Source: Cladocopium goreaui
Lineage: Eukaryota; Sar; Dinophyceae; Suessiales; Symbiodiniaceae
Reading direction: 5' to 3'
DNA length: 64,000 nucleotides
Assembly (NCBI GenBank): GCA_947184155.2
Contig: CAMXCT020003402.1
Coordinates: 124,001-188,000, forward strand
Positions 23,250-30,659 of the stretch are shown piece by piece. The position numbers and the translations under genes were made by a program. Numbering within the stretch: position 1 is the stretch's first letter; each line of letters begins with the position of its first letter. The notes beneath the pieces were generated by a model, which worked only from the letters and a program-made list of their open reading frames with translations, had not been told where the DNA came from and searched no databases.

Positions 23250-23372
23250 ATGTCAGTTGCCTCCTCCTTCTCCTCCTCCTCCTCCTTCTCCTCCTCCTCC
23301 TCGTCCTCCGCCTCCTCCTGCCTCGTCCTCCTCTCCTCCTCCTCCTCTCGTTGTCCTCCTCGTCCTCCTGCT
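23250..23372. repeat. CCT/CTC microsatellite
   Basis: A near-pure pyrimidine tract of CTC, CCT and CTTCTC units on the + strand. It abuts the 40-bp array and is GC-rich, unlike the viral genes around it. Confidence 0.9.
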
Positions 23373-23395
23373 CAACTGCGACTCGCGATCCACAG

Positions 23396-23730
23396 TGTTC
23401 GCTGTCGGACCTCAACCACGACCATCCACGCCCAGTGTTCCCGGACCTCATCCACGACCATCCACGCCCAGTGTTCCCTGCCGGACCTCAACCACGACCA
23501 TCCACGCCCAGTGTTCCCTGCCGGACCTCAACCACGACCATCCACGCCCAGCGTTCCCTGCCGGACCTCAACCACGACCATCCACGCCCAGTGTTCCCTG
23601 CCGGACCTCAACCACGACCATCCACGCCCAGTGTTCCCTGCCGGACCTCAACCACGACCATCCGCGCCCAGTGTTCCCTGCCGGACCTCAACCACGAGTA
23701 TCCGCGCCAAGTGTTCCCTGCCGGACCTCA
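23396..23730. repeat. 40-bp minisatellite, about eight copies
   Basis: The unit contains TCCACGCCCAGTGTTCCCTG plus CCGGACCTCAACCACGACCA. Copies are nearly identical, with variants at the ends. The period is not a multiple of three, so all three frames stay open and give the same peptide in rotation; this argues against a coding origin. The GC-rich sequence resembles host rather than viral DNA. Confidence 0.92.
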
Positions 23731-23734
23731 TGTA

Positions 23735-24460
23735 GGAATGTCAGATAGACTGCCAGATAGAATGCCAGATAGAATGTCAGATAGGATGCCAGATAGAATG
23801 CCAGATAGAATGCCAGAAAGAATGCCAGAAAGAATGCCAGATAGAATGCCAGATAGAATGTCAGATAGGATGCCAGATAGAATGCCAGATAGAATGCCAG
23901 AAAGAATGCCAGAAAGAATGCCAGATAGACTTGCCAGATAGAATGTCAGATAGAATGTCAGATATAATGCCAGATAGAATGCCAACATATATGCCAGAAT
24001 GTATGTCAGATAGAATGCCAAAATATATGTCAGATATAATGCCAGATAGAATGCCAGAATATATGCCAGAATATATGCCAGAATCAGATAGAATGCCAGA
24101 ATATATGTCAGATATAATGCCAGATAGAATGCCAACATATATGCCAGAATATATGTCAGATAGAATGCCAAAATATATGTCAGATATAATGCCAGATAGA
24201 ATGCCAGAATATATGCCAGAATATATGTCAGATAGAATTGCCAGAATATATGTCAGAATAAATGACAGGTAGAATGCCAGAATATATGTCAGATGAAATG
24301 TCAGAAAATATGTCAGATAGAATGCCAGATAGACTGCCAGATAGAATGCCAGGTGGAATGTCAGGATATATGCCAGATAGAATGCCAGAATATATGCCAG
24401 AATATATGTCAGATAGGATGTCAGAATATACTAAATATATGTCCAAATATACGTCCTGAC
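23735..24460. repeat. 12-bp minisatellite, about 60 units
   Basis: Unit ATGCCAGATAGA (Met-Pro-Asp-Arg in one frame) with dispersed variants ATGTCAGATAGA, ATGCCAGAAAGA and ATGCCAGAATAT. Larger blocks repeat, for example about 23975-24060 against about 24100-24210. The array fills the gap between the structural cluster and the integrase. Confidence 0.92.
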
Positions 24461-24494
24461 ATGTCATGGTGGGGATCACACGAAGTAGAGTAAT

Positions 24495-25437
24495 TTATAC
24501 TTTCAAAATCTCGTGTCTCAAATACGGTTTGTTCAATCCTTCCAGTTTGAAGGTTCTGTTTCCAACATCATCGTATTCTATCTTGACGATTTTGTAGGAT
24601 TGATTGCTCCATTTTGGGTTATACTCCTTCCTCTCGGTGTAGTTGTCTTTTTTCTTCTCAAAGACCTTGACCATATCATTCACTTTGACCTCTGGATATT
24701 TGCGAGTGTTCTTTTCCCTCCTTGTCAAATTCACCCTGACGTCCATATGGTTCTTGTCGTCGTGGGCATCCTTGGGTTTCATTTTCGTGGATGAATGGAC
24801 GGTGTCATTGTATTTATCCAATGCTTTGGACAACAAAACAGTCCAACTACCACGATTAAACCTGACCCTGTCGTGCATCAGATTTTTCATTGTCCTTATG
24901 AAACGCTCCACAACATTAGCGTGAGTTAGGGTGACGACGTGAGTGATGCCTTCTTTCTCAAAAAAAGTCTTTTACCCCTGCTTGGAAGGCACGGTCATTA
25001 TCACTATAAACGGACATCGGAAAACCCATTTTGTTGAAACTCTCTTTCAGTGCCGACAGGGCATTTGTTCCTGACTTTTCTTTCATAGGGACAACATTAG
25101 CCAACTTGCTGAAGATGTCAATAACAACCATCGCATATCTTGGTTCATCATTCTTGATTGGAATTTTTGTCTCTGGTTCTTTGGTAAGGGGTTTCATATC
25201 CGTTATGTCAATCTGGAAATCAAACCTTGCGAAGGGTGCGGTGTAGGAGTTTGAACCCCTGTATTTTCTAATCTGTTTGTTGGGTTGTTTCCTCATAAAG
25301 TTTTCCACATCCACCCTGTTGATGGACTGGTCTTGTTCCTTGGCTTTCTTGAGGGTCTCATTGATTGAACCGAAGCCCGTTTCAAGATTGTAATAGACAT
25401 TGCTTATTATGTCATCTCTTGATAGTCTCCTTGCCAT
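24495..25437 (-). pseudogene. Retroviral-type (DDE) integrase, broken by one base
   Basis: The N-terminal frame 25437-24958 (159 codons) holds FDFQIDITDM (first Asp, about residue 77), YAMVVIDIFSKLANVVPMK (core strand) and VYSDNDRAF (second Asp, 146). The continuation to 24495 holds ANVVERFIRTMKNLM with the catalytic Glu. It ends in an SH3-like DNA-binding tail (VNDMVKVFEKKKDNY ... YNPKWSNQSYKIVKIEY). This is the integrase type of Polintons and PLVs, which joins element ends to host DNA. A run of seven T (minus sense) at 24960-24966 shifts the frame into a stop right after DFF; six would keep it open. Whether this is a real mutation, a sequencing slip or programmed slippage cannot be decided here. 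The missing bases do not touch the three catalytic residues. Confidence 0.9.
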
Positions 25438-25482
25438 ATATTATAATATTAGATTTTAAAAATTATCAGCAATGAAAAATAT

Positions 25483-25514
25483 ACTTAAAGAAAAAATACC
25501 TATATATAGTAAGA
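25483..25514 (+). promoter_or_regulatory. Right-arm promoter box, copy 1
   Basis: ACTTAAAGAAAAAATAC followed by CTATATATAGTAAGA, ending 9 bp before the ATG at 25524. Nearly the same 32 bases precede the ATGs at 26003 and 26687, and none precede the structural genes. Confidence 0.8.
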
Positions 25515-25523
25515 ATAGGTAAG

Positions 25524-25951
25524 ATGACTAAATTTGACTGTGGATGTCGTATTATGAGCGAGTGTATCACCTTAAACAATGGTGATTACAAAAACCTAAT
25601 TGGAATTATTTGTTAAAAACCTTCGTGAATGTTTGTGGAAAGTGTGGCAAGAAACAAATGAAATTCCAACAAATGGAAAACAAACTTTTGGAAATGGAAA
25701 AGCAACGAATGGAAATGTTTTTGGAAAATGAGGATGAAGAACACGACACATACTTTGACCTGACAGAGTTGAAGGAACATCTCAAAACCCTCCCGCCCAA
25801 TGAAAGACACAAAGTGAAGGATTTTGAGAGGTTAAGAAACCTCCGCAATGGACAAGACCCCAACGAAGGAATGAGTGAAATAGATACGGTTATAAAGGAA
25901 CTGGAAGAGGAGGAAAGGGAAAATAAAAACCAACCCGAACCCGAAAACTGA
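25524..25951 (+). pseudogene. Zinc-ribbon-like acidic protein split by a frameshift
   Basis: From ATG 25524 a 30-codon frame (MTKFDCGCRIMSEC...) stops at 25614. An overlapping frame, open across the stop, continues VCGKCGKKQMKFQQMENKLL to TGA at 25951. The first part has C-x-C, the second C-x-x-C, together a plausible zinc ribbon followed by a Met/Glu-rich coiled coil and an acidic tail. Stop and shift fall at TTGTTAAAAAC, a short A-run. It is the first gene after the promoter box and divergent from the integrase. No named family. Confidence 0.6.
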
Positions 25952-25968
25952 ACGAGCCCCCAAAAACT

Positions 25969-26000
25969 ACTTAAAGAAAAATTACCTATATATAGTAAGA
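25969..26000 (+). promoter_or_regulatory. Right-arm promoter box, copy 2
   Basis: ACTTAAAGAAAAATTAC then CTATATATAGTAAGA, ending 2 bp before the ATG at 26003. It differs from copy 1 at about one position. Such a short leader suggests that the AGTAAGA end lies at or near the transcript start. Confidence 0.8.
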
Positions 26001-26002
26001 GG

Positions 26003-26242
26003 ATGCTATTTACTTATAAAAACCGTGGATGTTGTAAAAAAGAAATGACTAACCTAAAGGTTTTACTAAACAATATTTTCCCCGCTGGAATTTGTGATGA
26101 GATATGTGATTACAACCTTCACTGTTCAAAATGTAAAGACTTAAACGATAGGGAGCGTAGATACATAGATTTCAATTATCATTTTGACTATTTTAATGAT
26201 AAACAAACTGACGAGAGTAGAAAAGACAATCTATTTTTTTAA
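26003..26242 (+). CDS. Small Cys-containing protein
   Basis: 79 residues with paired cysteines GCCKKEM, GICDEICDYNLHCSKCKDL. The spacing C-x3-C-x5-C-x2-C is compatible with a zinc-binding knuckle. The start is fixed by the promoter box. The C-terminal half is rich in aromatic and acidic residues. The next small frame begins 8 bp downstream. Function unknown; a regulator is one possibility. Confidence 0.55.
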   Translation: MLFTYKNRGCCKKEMTNLKVLLNNIFPAGICDEICDYNLHCSKCKDLNDRERRYIDFNYHFDYFNDKQTDESRKDNLFF

Positions 26243-26249
26243 AACAAGG

Positions 26250-26306
26250 ATGGAAAAAATCACATTTATTTATCCAACACGCACCGAACAAACACTCGGC
26301 AAATGA
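26250..26306 (+). CDS. 18-residue upstream frame overlapping the next gene
   Basis: MEKITFIYPTRTEQTLGK ends at TGA 26304-26306, overlapping the next ATG at 26303 (ATGA). The overlap suggests translational coupling or a remnant of a longer N-terminus. It is too short to judge as a protein. Confidence 0.3.
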   Translation: MEKITFIYPTRTEQTLGK

Positions 26307-26656
26307 AAAGAGAAATTGATGTTTTAATGGATACATTCAAACTCAAGCAAGAATTCAAACACGACAAACTGTTCTTAATGGCGATTAAGTCTTTTGTGAA
26401 AAGGGAGTGGGAAACTACCTATCACCTCCTTAAAGACTTTCACGACCTTACATATATGAAGTATTGTAAAAACAAGCGTGAGTGGTGGTTTCCTCAAAAC
26501 GATTGGACTCATACATTCAGAAATAGGGAGTTTCAGGTAAATGACATTTTGAAAATATTTTTGTGTGAATACACCGAAGAACTGTTCAACGGTTATGAGA
26601 AATATTTGAACATAGAAGAAATAAAAGAACGCCTACAAAAAGTGGTAAATACTTAA
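26303..26656 (+). CDS. Hypothetical protein, 117 residues
   Basis: A helical, aromatic-rich protein (REWETTYHLLKDFHDLTYMK, KNKREWWFPQNDWTHTF). No cysteine cluster, signal peptide or membrane segment. It probably shares the transcript begun at 25969. The stop lies just before the third promoter box. No family recognised. Confidence 0.55.
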   Translation: MKREIDVLMDTFKLKQEFKHDKLFLMAIKSFVKREWETTYHLLKDFHDLTYMKYCKNKREWWFPQNDWTHTFRNREFQVNDILKIFLCEYTEELFNGYEKYLNIEEIKERLQKVVNT

Positions 26657-26682
26657 AGAAAAAATAACTATATATAGTAAGA
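26651..26682 (+). promoter_or_regulatory. Right-arm promoter box, copy 3
   Basis: ACTTAAAGAAAAAATAA then CTATATATAGTAAGA, ending 4 bp before the ATG at 26687. It overlaps the last codons of the preceding gene. Confidence 0.8.
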
Positions 26683-26686
26683 GAAA

Positions 26687-26940
26687 ATGAGTAAAGCAAA
26701 AAATCAGGTTATAGATAGAAATAATATCGGTATATATGCTGACTTCGGTAGTGAAAGCGAGGACGATGACTGGGAAAGAAAAGCAATAGAAAAAAAAATG
26801 AAGAGATTAGAGACTTTGTAAAATGTCATCCCTTACCACCACGTGAAGACTTTGATTTTTGGAAATTTGTGCTTGATAGAGTTGTTAGTGAAAGTAATGT
26901 TGAACGGTTTAACATATTTATACACAAACTAACAACTTGA
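26687..26940 (+). pseudogene. Small acidic protein broken in a run of nine A
   Basis: The first frame (MSKAKNQVIDRNNIGIYADF, then SESEDDDWERKAIE) stops at 26819. A second frame, open from the A9 run at 26790-26798, continues EEIRDFVKCHPLPPREDFDF to TGA at 26938. The second part is compositionally protein-like and directly abuts the run, so a one-base slip in A9 is the simplest reading. The promoter box fixes the start. Total about 84 codons. No family recognised. Confidence 0.55.
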
Positions 26941-26953
26941 CATCATCAAACGA

Positions 26954-27157
26954 ATGTATGAAAACCTCACCAATAAAGATATAATCATACAATGCGGAAA
27001 AGAATTGAATAGAAGAGGTGGGTGTTTTTGTATGAGTGTTAATTTGACCCTTTTATCAATAGCGATGGATGAACTAAACGATACAAACAATCCCTGCTTA
27101 TCACAAATGAGAGTAATTGAACACTGGTGGGATGGAATAGGTGAATGGAAAGCATAA
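26954..27157 (+). CDS. WDGIG-family small protein, copy 1
   Basis: 67 residues. It shares MYENL...RRGG, the LTLLS helix and the C-terminal WWDGIG with the protein at 62669-62917 in the second element (IYENI, HHRGG, YTLLS, CWDGIG), so the two are homologous though diverged. The frame is open upstream of the ATG to the previous gene. It is followed by a hairpin. Conservation in both elements implies a useful role for the element, for example in replication or host interaction (inference). No known family recognised. Confidence 0.65.
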   Translation: MYENLTNKDIIIQCGKELNRRGGCFCMSVNLTLLSIAMDELNDTNNPCLSQMRVIEHWWDGIGEWKA

Positions 27158-27165
27158 AATATTAA

Positions 27166-27196
27166 TTCATAATATCTTAACAAAATATATTATGAA
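27166..27196 (+). terminator. Conserved 3' hairpin after the WDGIG gene
   Basis: Arms TTCATAATAT (27166-27175) and ATATTATGAA (27187-27196), 11-nt loop, 8 bp after the stop. The second element keeps the structure at about 62931-62960 (TCATAGTAT ... ATATTATGA), with one arm change giving a G-T pair. Confidence 0.65.
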
Positions 27197-27252
27197 GTAA
27201 TCCACCCTAAAAACCCCTTAAAGACATAACCCCTTAAACTTGTAGAGGTATA
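27197..27252 (+). promoter_or_regulatory. Conserved leader of the zinc-finger gene
   Basis: GTAATCCACCCTAAAAACCC, CTTAAAGACATAACC and CCTTAAACTTGTAGAGGTAT lead directly into ATG 27253. The second element carries the same block with two substitutions (62961-63017). CTTAAA occurs twice and echoes the CTTAAAG start of the other box. Confidence 0.7.
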
Positions 27253-27612
27253 ATGACTGACAAAAAACAGTGTTCTAAATGTAAAGTCTTTCAACCGTTA
27301 AACTATTACAGAGATGAATGTAAGCAGTGTAAAAACTGTTTAGAAGCAAAGCAACGATACAGAGAGAAAAACAGGGACAAATTAAGACAGTATGCCATAC
27401 AGTATCATCAAAGAAGAAAGGAACAAACAACAGAGGAAAAGAAAGACACTAATGAATTGAAGACTGAATGTCCCGTGTGCGGAAGTATCATAAACAAATA
27501 TCAGGTCAAAAGGCACGAAGAAAGCATCAAGCATCAAACCAAACTGAAGGGAAAGGAAAAACCGAAAGTTGTGAGAAATGGAGATGATGAAACTGGAATG
27601 TTAGGCATATGA
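27253..27612 (+). CDS. Double zinc-finger protein, copy 1
   Basis: 119 residues. The N-terminal QCSKCKVFQPLNYYRDECKQ plus CKNC gives four Cys pairs of a zinc ribbon. A basic helix follows (residues about 35-70, KQRYREKNRDKLRQYAIQYH). Then a C2H2-like finger: CPVCGSIINKYQVKRHEESI with the second His in IKHQ. The architecture suggests nucleic-acid binding. The homologue at 63018-63323 is over 60% identical by eye in both fingers and shorter at the C-terminus. It is the last gene before the right terminal repeat. Confidence 0.75.
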   Translation: MTDKKQCSKCKVFQPLNYYRDECKQCKNCLEAKQRYREKNRDKLRQYAIQYHQRRKEQTTEEKKDTNELKTECPVCGSIINKYQVKRHEESIKHQTKLKGKEKPKVVRNGDDETGMLGI

Positions 27613-27624
27613 AATCTCAATCCA

Positions 27625-27965
27625 AACATAAAACCCCAACAGCCTAAACAAATCCTACCCCCATTCAATCCAAACATCAACAGTGAAAGTTAAGACCCTA
27701 TACCACCCCTAACAATGTCCCAGTAAATCATCAAAACCAAGGAACACACATTGAACAACAACATAAAAACCACAACAACCAAAACACCCTCAACAAAACC
27801 TACCCTCATCCAAACTAAACATTATTACATCAACCTCAACAAACATTTAGCAAGATAATCAAAAAGAAACAGTCAAACATTTAGATTTACAATATTGAAC
27901 AAAAACATAACAACCTCCCAGCCAACCTCCAACCTCTCTTGTCCTAGTTTCCCCCTTTCACCGTT
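27625..27965 (-). repeat. Right terminal inverted repeat of the PLV
   Basis: Read inward on the minus strand it begins AACGGTGAAAGGGGGAAACT, then GGACAAGAGAGGTTGGAGG. It is nearly identical for about 130 bp to the left terminus of the second element (61177 onward), closer than to its own partner at 17761. Confidence 0.88.
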
Positions 27966-28684
27966 TTTTTGTGGGAGATGGATTGCCAAATCCACGGCTA
28001 TTGTATCTATTACCAAACATGAAAGGGATATGGCCAACAAAAAATGCATTCAGACCACCTTTGTGACCCCTAATGTTGGTCACTTCTCATAAAACGTCTA
28101 TCTATCTATATGCAGGGATTGAAATTCACTGGGTTGATTTATGGGAAAATCTACGGTTGACACTTGAAACAATCATTTTTGACCTCAAAATTGTTAGCCT
28201 TCCTGCAGATAGGTTAAAAGCCATGGAACCCGATAAACCCAAGTTGCTAAAATATATGACTGACTGGACTGGCACATGAACCCACAAATCTGGGGACTCA
28301 ACCAATGAGATTCACCAACATTTGGTGGTTGGCTGTTGGGGTCTTCCTTGCATTTTGAAAATTTATTTCGCATTTGCAGTGGAATTAATTACATGATCAC
28401 CATGCAGGAGATGTCGCTGCGCTCATGTTGAGATGTGTCTGAAACCTTTGCTAAGAATCATCGCAGCCGTTTTGGGGTGAAAACCAGAGGGCCAAGGGGG
28501 CCAGAGGGTTAACGTTTCGATCCAGTGTCACATTGAATGAATGCCATTGACTGCCATTGAATGCCATTGTAGTTGTGTTGCGACTTCCATCTTTGTGTTT
28601 GACTTCTTTGGATCCCCTTTGTACCCTCCTCTTCTTGGCATTTTCAGTGGGAAACGGCCCTGGGTCTGAGGTGATGCCAGCAAG
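27966..28684. other. Host intron DNA right of the PLV
   Basis: No gene. Host-like sequence with an ATGCCATTG repeat near 28540-28570. It leads into the next GALC-like exon. Confidence 0.5.
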
Positions 28685-30235
28685 GAAAAGATTGCGCGCA
28701 AGGGGTGGCTTCAGCTGCGATTGGAGGCTCCCAATGGTGAAATTTGTATCCCAGGTGGGTGGGTTTTTTCACATACAGAACTGTTTCATAGTGTTTCCCA
28801 AAATGGGGTATCCCAGTCATCCCCTATCCCTAATCATCATGAATCATCCATTTTTAATCATGTTCATCGGATTTTCCATTCTGAACCATCCAGCATTTGA
28901 ATTAGCCCTGTGTCTGTCGGGTGCACCTGGGGGATGAACCATGGGGAAGTGACAAACGAAGGTCCACGTGTGTTTGTGAACTCCATCTTGGAGGTCAAAT
29001 ATGGTGCTCATATTCCTGACCTTTTGGGGTTCCATGTGGGTTTTCATTCCTTTCACATATGTTTGGACATGTTTGGACGCAGTTATTTTGGGTTGTGTTT
29101 AAAATTTAAACATGGTTGATACCTGCAAATAGCACATTTAAATCTAAATGGATAACATCCTGTTCCACGCACATTTTTGGATACAGTACACCCAAAAATC
29201 ATATCAGTTAGATCTATCATGTTGTAGATGAGGAAATATCATTAATTATATACCGATATAGTTGGGTATATGATATCCCCATTGTGTCCCATGCATAATT
29301 ATAGACAATAATTGTTTCCCATGAAATATCCGATAATATACACGAATTCAATCATTAATTCCCAACAGAAGCATCCTAATCCCAACGTTGATGGATGTTT
29401 CATGGTTAAATCTGCATTTTCATGGGTTAATTCCTATTCTTGATGGTCCATGAGTAAATTCCAGATATAGCCATCCAAAATGGAACTTCATATTAGGGGA
29501 TTACCCCATGTGTTATGGTTCAATACACCTTACCTCTGAACATAGCTATGACAATCATCGTGTAATAGGGTAATAGGTAAATCATCTATAGATGAGTCAT
29601 TTTTCATAGCTATGTTAGTTTGCTGGAGGGTATATATTCAATAGTCAATAGATTTCAGGTACCTAATATAAATTGGAGGTACCTTCCATATATAAGGCCT
29701 ATGTAAGGGGATATTCCCTCAACATATTGCTTTATAATGTACGGTATACCTCCTTTTTAGGACCCTGGAATTTTCGTTGATATATCCCCATTGTTTTTAT
29801 ATAATCCCTTGCCACAACATCCCCGGCCCACAGGTCAGCAAGGCCCGCATCCGCGCTCTCATCGACGGGGAGACGGTGAGCAACATCATTGACACAAGCC
29901 TCCCCATGGGACAGGCGTTGGGTATGTCCAGGTTGGGGTAAGTAGGTGGCGAACTGGTTTGAAACTTTATTTTAGTTAAAATTTTGCTGCTCAATAATCA
30001 TATGAGGAGGGGAGAGACAGAGAGACCGAGAGAAAATAGTTATATGATATGGTCCCATTTAGTTAAAGGTTTTTGGACTACTGGATCACTCATCAATGGT
30101 CCATAGAGAGTAGCCCATGATCCCCAGAGTTTGTCAAGAATGGGTTCGTTGGGGTTGAAGGTGGCCTTGAACTGCGGCTACCACAAGTGCCAGTTTGACA
30201 ATATCAAGGCCTGCGTTGGCAGTGGCGCCAGGAAT
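28685..30235 (+). CDS. GALC: Galactocerebrosidase-like glycosidase, exons after the viral insertion
   Basis: Exons: 28685-28736 (EKIARKGWLQLRLEAPN, matching the family K-K-W-Y-T-L-T-L strand); about 29834-29921 (ARIRALIDGETVSNIIDTSL); and about 30140-30235 (VALNCGYHKCQFDNIKACVG, matching the family F-A-Q-F-D-N-F end). They continue, on the same strand and in family order, the exon at about 16660-16810, so the PLV lies within one intron of this gene. Exact phases at 29834 and 30140 did not resolve cleanly, so those borders may be off by a few bases. Whether splicing still spans the 10-kb insert is unknown. Confidence 0.75.
29531..29632. repeat. Fold-back MITE family A, copy 5
   Basis: TACCTCTGAACATAGCTATG at the left, CATAGCTATGTTAGTTTGCT and GGAGGGTA at the right. 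Diverged but clearly the same family. Confidence 0.75.
29653..29773. repeat. Fold-back repeat family D, copy 1
   Basis: Starts TTTCAGGTACCTAATA and ends TTTTTAGGACCCTGGAA, with ATTGGAGGTACC and ATATAAGGCCTAT inside. Matches 38660-38781 and 45838-45963. Confidence 0.7.
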
Positions 30236-30659
30236 CGTAAGTCGTAAGTGGTGATCAAAACCCATAGAATCCATGCATTACTTTGGCATCTCCATGTATA
30301 TCCTATATAACGAAGTTTCTCATATTGTGTTTATTACTCACTGATTAGCTGAAGAGGCGTGATTTTGTGACTTGCGTGGCTCGAAGTGCCCATGACCAGG
30401 GCAGAATCACAGCGGGAAAGTCGTGTGCAGGTTGCCAAAGAATCATGGCACAAAGAAGTTTTGAAACCTCCCACATCTACAATCGAAGCACCCCAGAATC
30501 TGAAAACCCAAGCCGAGAGAGACCTTGCCCCAAAAGCTTTGTTACAGCTTTGTTTCAAGGTGTTTAGGAAGCGACAGATCGAACTTTACTATGGTTTTCA
30601 CACGTTTTCGCTAGGGTTTTGTATTGAAGGCTAACAAGACAACTTGCTTTGGTGCTTGG

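Larger units (their letters stand above)
17761..27965. mobile_element. Endogenous Polinton-like virus element, about 10.2 kb
   Basis: The element is bounded by inverted repeats of about 330 bp. It contains a double-jelly-roll capsid gene, a retroviral-type integrase, a truncated penton-like gene, a lipase-like gene, AT-rich intron-free small genes and hairpin gene ends. That combination is typical of Polinton-like viruses and virophage relatives of protists. Base composition, gene density and lack of introns contrast sharply with both flanks. Structural genes occupy the left and middle, the integrase lies at 24.5-25.4 kb, and small genes read rightwards to the right end. No B-family polymerase, helicase, packaging ATPase or maturation protease was recognised, so it is incomplete or depended on a helper. 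Exact termini are uncertain by a few bases and no 5-6-bp target duplication was found. Confidence 0.88.

Noticed and set aside
23396-23730. Possible CRISPR array
   Set aside because: Units are contiguous 40-bp copies without unique spacers, in a eukaryotic setting.
23231-23941. 236-codon open frame running through CCT and 40-bp repeats
   Set aside because: All three frames are open because of the repeats; no start context, no non-repetitive protein sequence.
17740-27990. Target-site duplication flanking the PLV
   Set aside because: Bases outside the matched ends (left around TGGAAAT, right around GTTTTTTTG) show no convincing direct repeat; the ends may be worn.
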